Shown in pieces: positions 41,898 through 42,931 of a stretch of 42,931 bases of DNA (within the stretch, counting starts at the first letter, position 1; each line of letters opens with the position of its first letter). Below the pieces are notes generated by a model. The model saw only the letters and a program-made list of their open reading frames with translations. It did no database searches and was not told where the DNA came from. Position numbers and translations under genes: made by a program. The stretch comes from an archaeon (GTDB lineage: Archaea > Nanobdellota > Nanobdellia > Woesearchaeales > GW2011-AR9): positions 1 to 42,931 of the forward strand of contig JABHRS010000017.1 in the NCBI GenBank assembly GCA_018670085.1, given 5' to 3'.

Positions 41898-42931
41898 TCA
41901 CATCCAAAGTTTTTTTCCAAATTTTTCTGCAGCATAGTTTGCAATGAAGTTTACTAAAGAATCAGTTAGTCCTGCTGCGTGTGGTCCCATCCCTTCTTCA
42001 AATTGAGCATAAACTGCAGATTGATTTGGCAAACCTGTGTAATCAACTGGGCCGACTTCTCTCTCAAACATTTCACTAATTGGTGTTCCTGGGTGGTACG
42101 TTACTAAATTACAAGAAACACCAACCACATTGTGGTACATCTGGATTAATTCTTTGGTTCGATCTATTGCGTATCTTGCTGAAGCTAATGTTTCTGTAGT
42201 TGATTGTGTTGGGCTGTTGGTATCTGGATGTCCAAATGTAAGTGATATTCCAACACTTACTTCGGCTTCTTCTAGCATGCTAAGTGTGTGTTCAACATTG
42301 CCTGAAACTTTCACACCTCCTCGTACATTCTTCCCAAAATTATCACGAATTTCTCCTGAATAATGTTCAATCCCAATGTACACATAATCCATGCCTGCTT
42401 CTCTCATCTTAGGTAAGAACTCTTTCATTGCATGGATACTTTTTTGAGTAGTTTGGCAACCCCAGCGAAATTCATATTTTGCAAGTAAGTCTAATACTTC
42501 TGCCAGGTATTTTTTTGGTTTAGCAAAGAAGGTACTATCATCAAAGAAGATTGCTTCATAACCTTCTTGTTTTAACTCCTGTAACTCTTTTTCAAGATGT
42601 TCAATACTTCGTCTTGGTTCTCTTGCATTTGGTGCATCATCATCATACCACACAGTTCCAATTCCTTCACTACAAAAAGCACAAGCGTAAGGGCAACCTT
42701 GGCCAACCATCACTTGCGCAGTTTTGAGATTTTCTTCTTTTGGGTTTTGAAAAATATCAAATCCGGATGATACTTCGTCTTCATTTTGAAGCAAATATCT
42801 TGGCATAATTGGGAGTGCACCTAATAGTGTTTGTTTACGTAAACGTTTATGTTCTGCTGCATTTGTTGTAATACTTTCAATCCCTGTTTTCGTTTCAAGA
42901 AGTAACAATCCTGTGCCTGGGAGTGATTCTA
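41898..42931 (-). CDS. Radical SAM enzyme (partial; 5' end beyond the window)
   Basis: At least 343 aa; the frame runs off the window end. Cluster motif GCPYACAFC (CxxxCxxC) followed by SEGIGTVWY, IFFDDSTFF, WGCQTTQKS, DYVYIGIEHYSG, and GVSISLTFGHPDT-type strands of the TIM barrel, as in B12-linked radical SAM proteins. No start is certain: the TTG at 42908 is merely in frame, and the open frame continues upstream, so a B12-binding-like N domain may precede it. The PLP gene follows 4 bp after its stop, so the two are coupled. Confidence 0.85.
   Translation of the reverse strand, partial: ESLPGTGLLLLETKTGIESITTNAAEHKRLRKQTLLGALPIMPRYLLQNEDEVSSGFDIFQNPKEENLKTAQVMVGQGCPYACAFCSEGIGTVWYDDDAPNAREPRRSIEHLEKELQELKQEGYEAIFFDDSTFFAKPKKYLAEVLDLLAKYEFRWGCQTTQKSIHAMKEFLPKMREAGMDYVYIGIEHYSGEIRDNFGKNVRGGVKVSGNVEHTLSMLEEAEVSVGISLTFGHPDTNSPTQSTTETLASARYAIDRTKELIQMYHNVVGVSCNLVTYHPGTPISEMFEREVGPVDYTGLPNQSAVYAQFEEGMGPHAAGLTDSLVNFIANYAAEKFGKKLWM

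Noticed and set aside
1..42931. CRISPR arrays, insertion sequences, prophage or integrase genes
   Set aside because: I saw no spaced direct repeats, transposase or integrase motifs, or tRNA-flanked insertion in the window.

Overview
The window is AT-rich, gene-dense DNA from an archaeon, most likely a DPANN-type lineage close to Woesearchaeota/Pacearchaeota; the lineage is inferred from gene content because no rRNA marker is present. Archaeal markers are ribosomal protein S6e, an Orc1/Cdc6 initiator, an XPD/Rad3-type iron-sulfur helicase, TATA boxes about 26 bp before apparently leaderless genes (serS, cdc6, pyrG, the Ca2+/cation exchanger), and T-tract terminators. Mixed in are genes of bacterial flavour: a complete SUF iron-sulfur operon, a bacterial-type seryl-tRNA synthetase and two MraZ-like proteins.

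Layout. 1-2.05 kb: XPD-like helicase. 2.05-2.65 kb: a gene-free stretch with two structured-RNA candidates. 2.6-9.8 kb: a zinc-ribbon-like protein, a Ser/Thr kinase, a surface protein with thrombospondin type 3 repeats, an unknown protein, serS, and a secreted propeller-like protein that also carries Ca-binding repeats. 9.9-15.7 kb: a kinase island on the minus strand, with a giant kinase carrying about six glycine-zipper membrane modules, a second kinase split by one in-frame TAA, and a stand-alone module. 15.8-19.6 kb: small membrane proteins, Orc1/Cdc6, a nucleotidyltransferase and the MraZ-like pair. 19.7-27.3 kb: the SUF locus (48-aa Cys-rich protein, Cys-rich HTH regulator, sufB, sufD, sufS, sufU, sufC, DUF59, iscS-like, DUF1858/A-type carrier fusion). 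27.4-33.5 kb: a PD-(D/E)XK-like protein, an M17 aminopeptidase, another kinase with a membrane module, and an OB-fold protein. 33.5-39.7 kb: a structured intergenic element, S6e, small membrane proteins, pyrG, a DEAD-box helicase, another structured element, and a CaCA exchanger. 39.8-42.9 kb: a minus-strand cluster of radical SAM, PLP enzyme and unknown protein, cut by the window end.

The most interesting signals are these. (1) Two intergenic elements (2379-2533 and 38521-38689) look like paralogous structured RNAs: they share conserved blocks in the same order while their closing helices differ in sequence but still pair. A third end-paired element lies at 33669-33811. (2) A family of protein kinases shares a reusable coiled-coil/two-glycine-zipper/coiled-coil membrane module. 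(3) The SUF operon carries its own probable Fe-S-sensing regulator, an undescribed Cys-rich mini-protein and an unusual carrier fusion. All functional calls come from reading motifs; no database search was possible.
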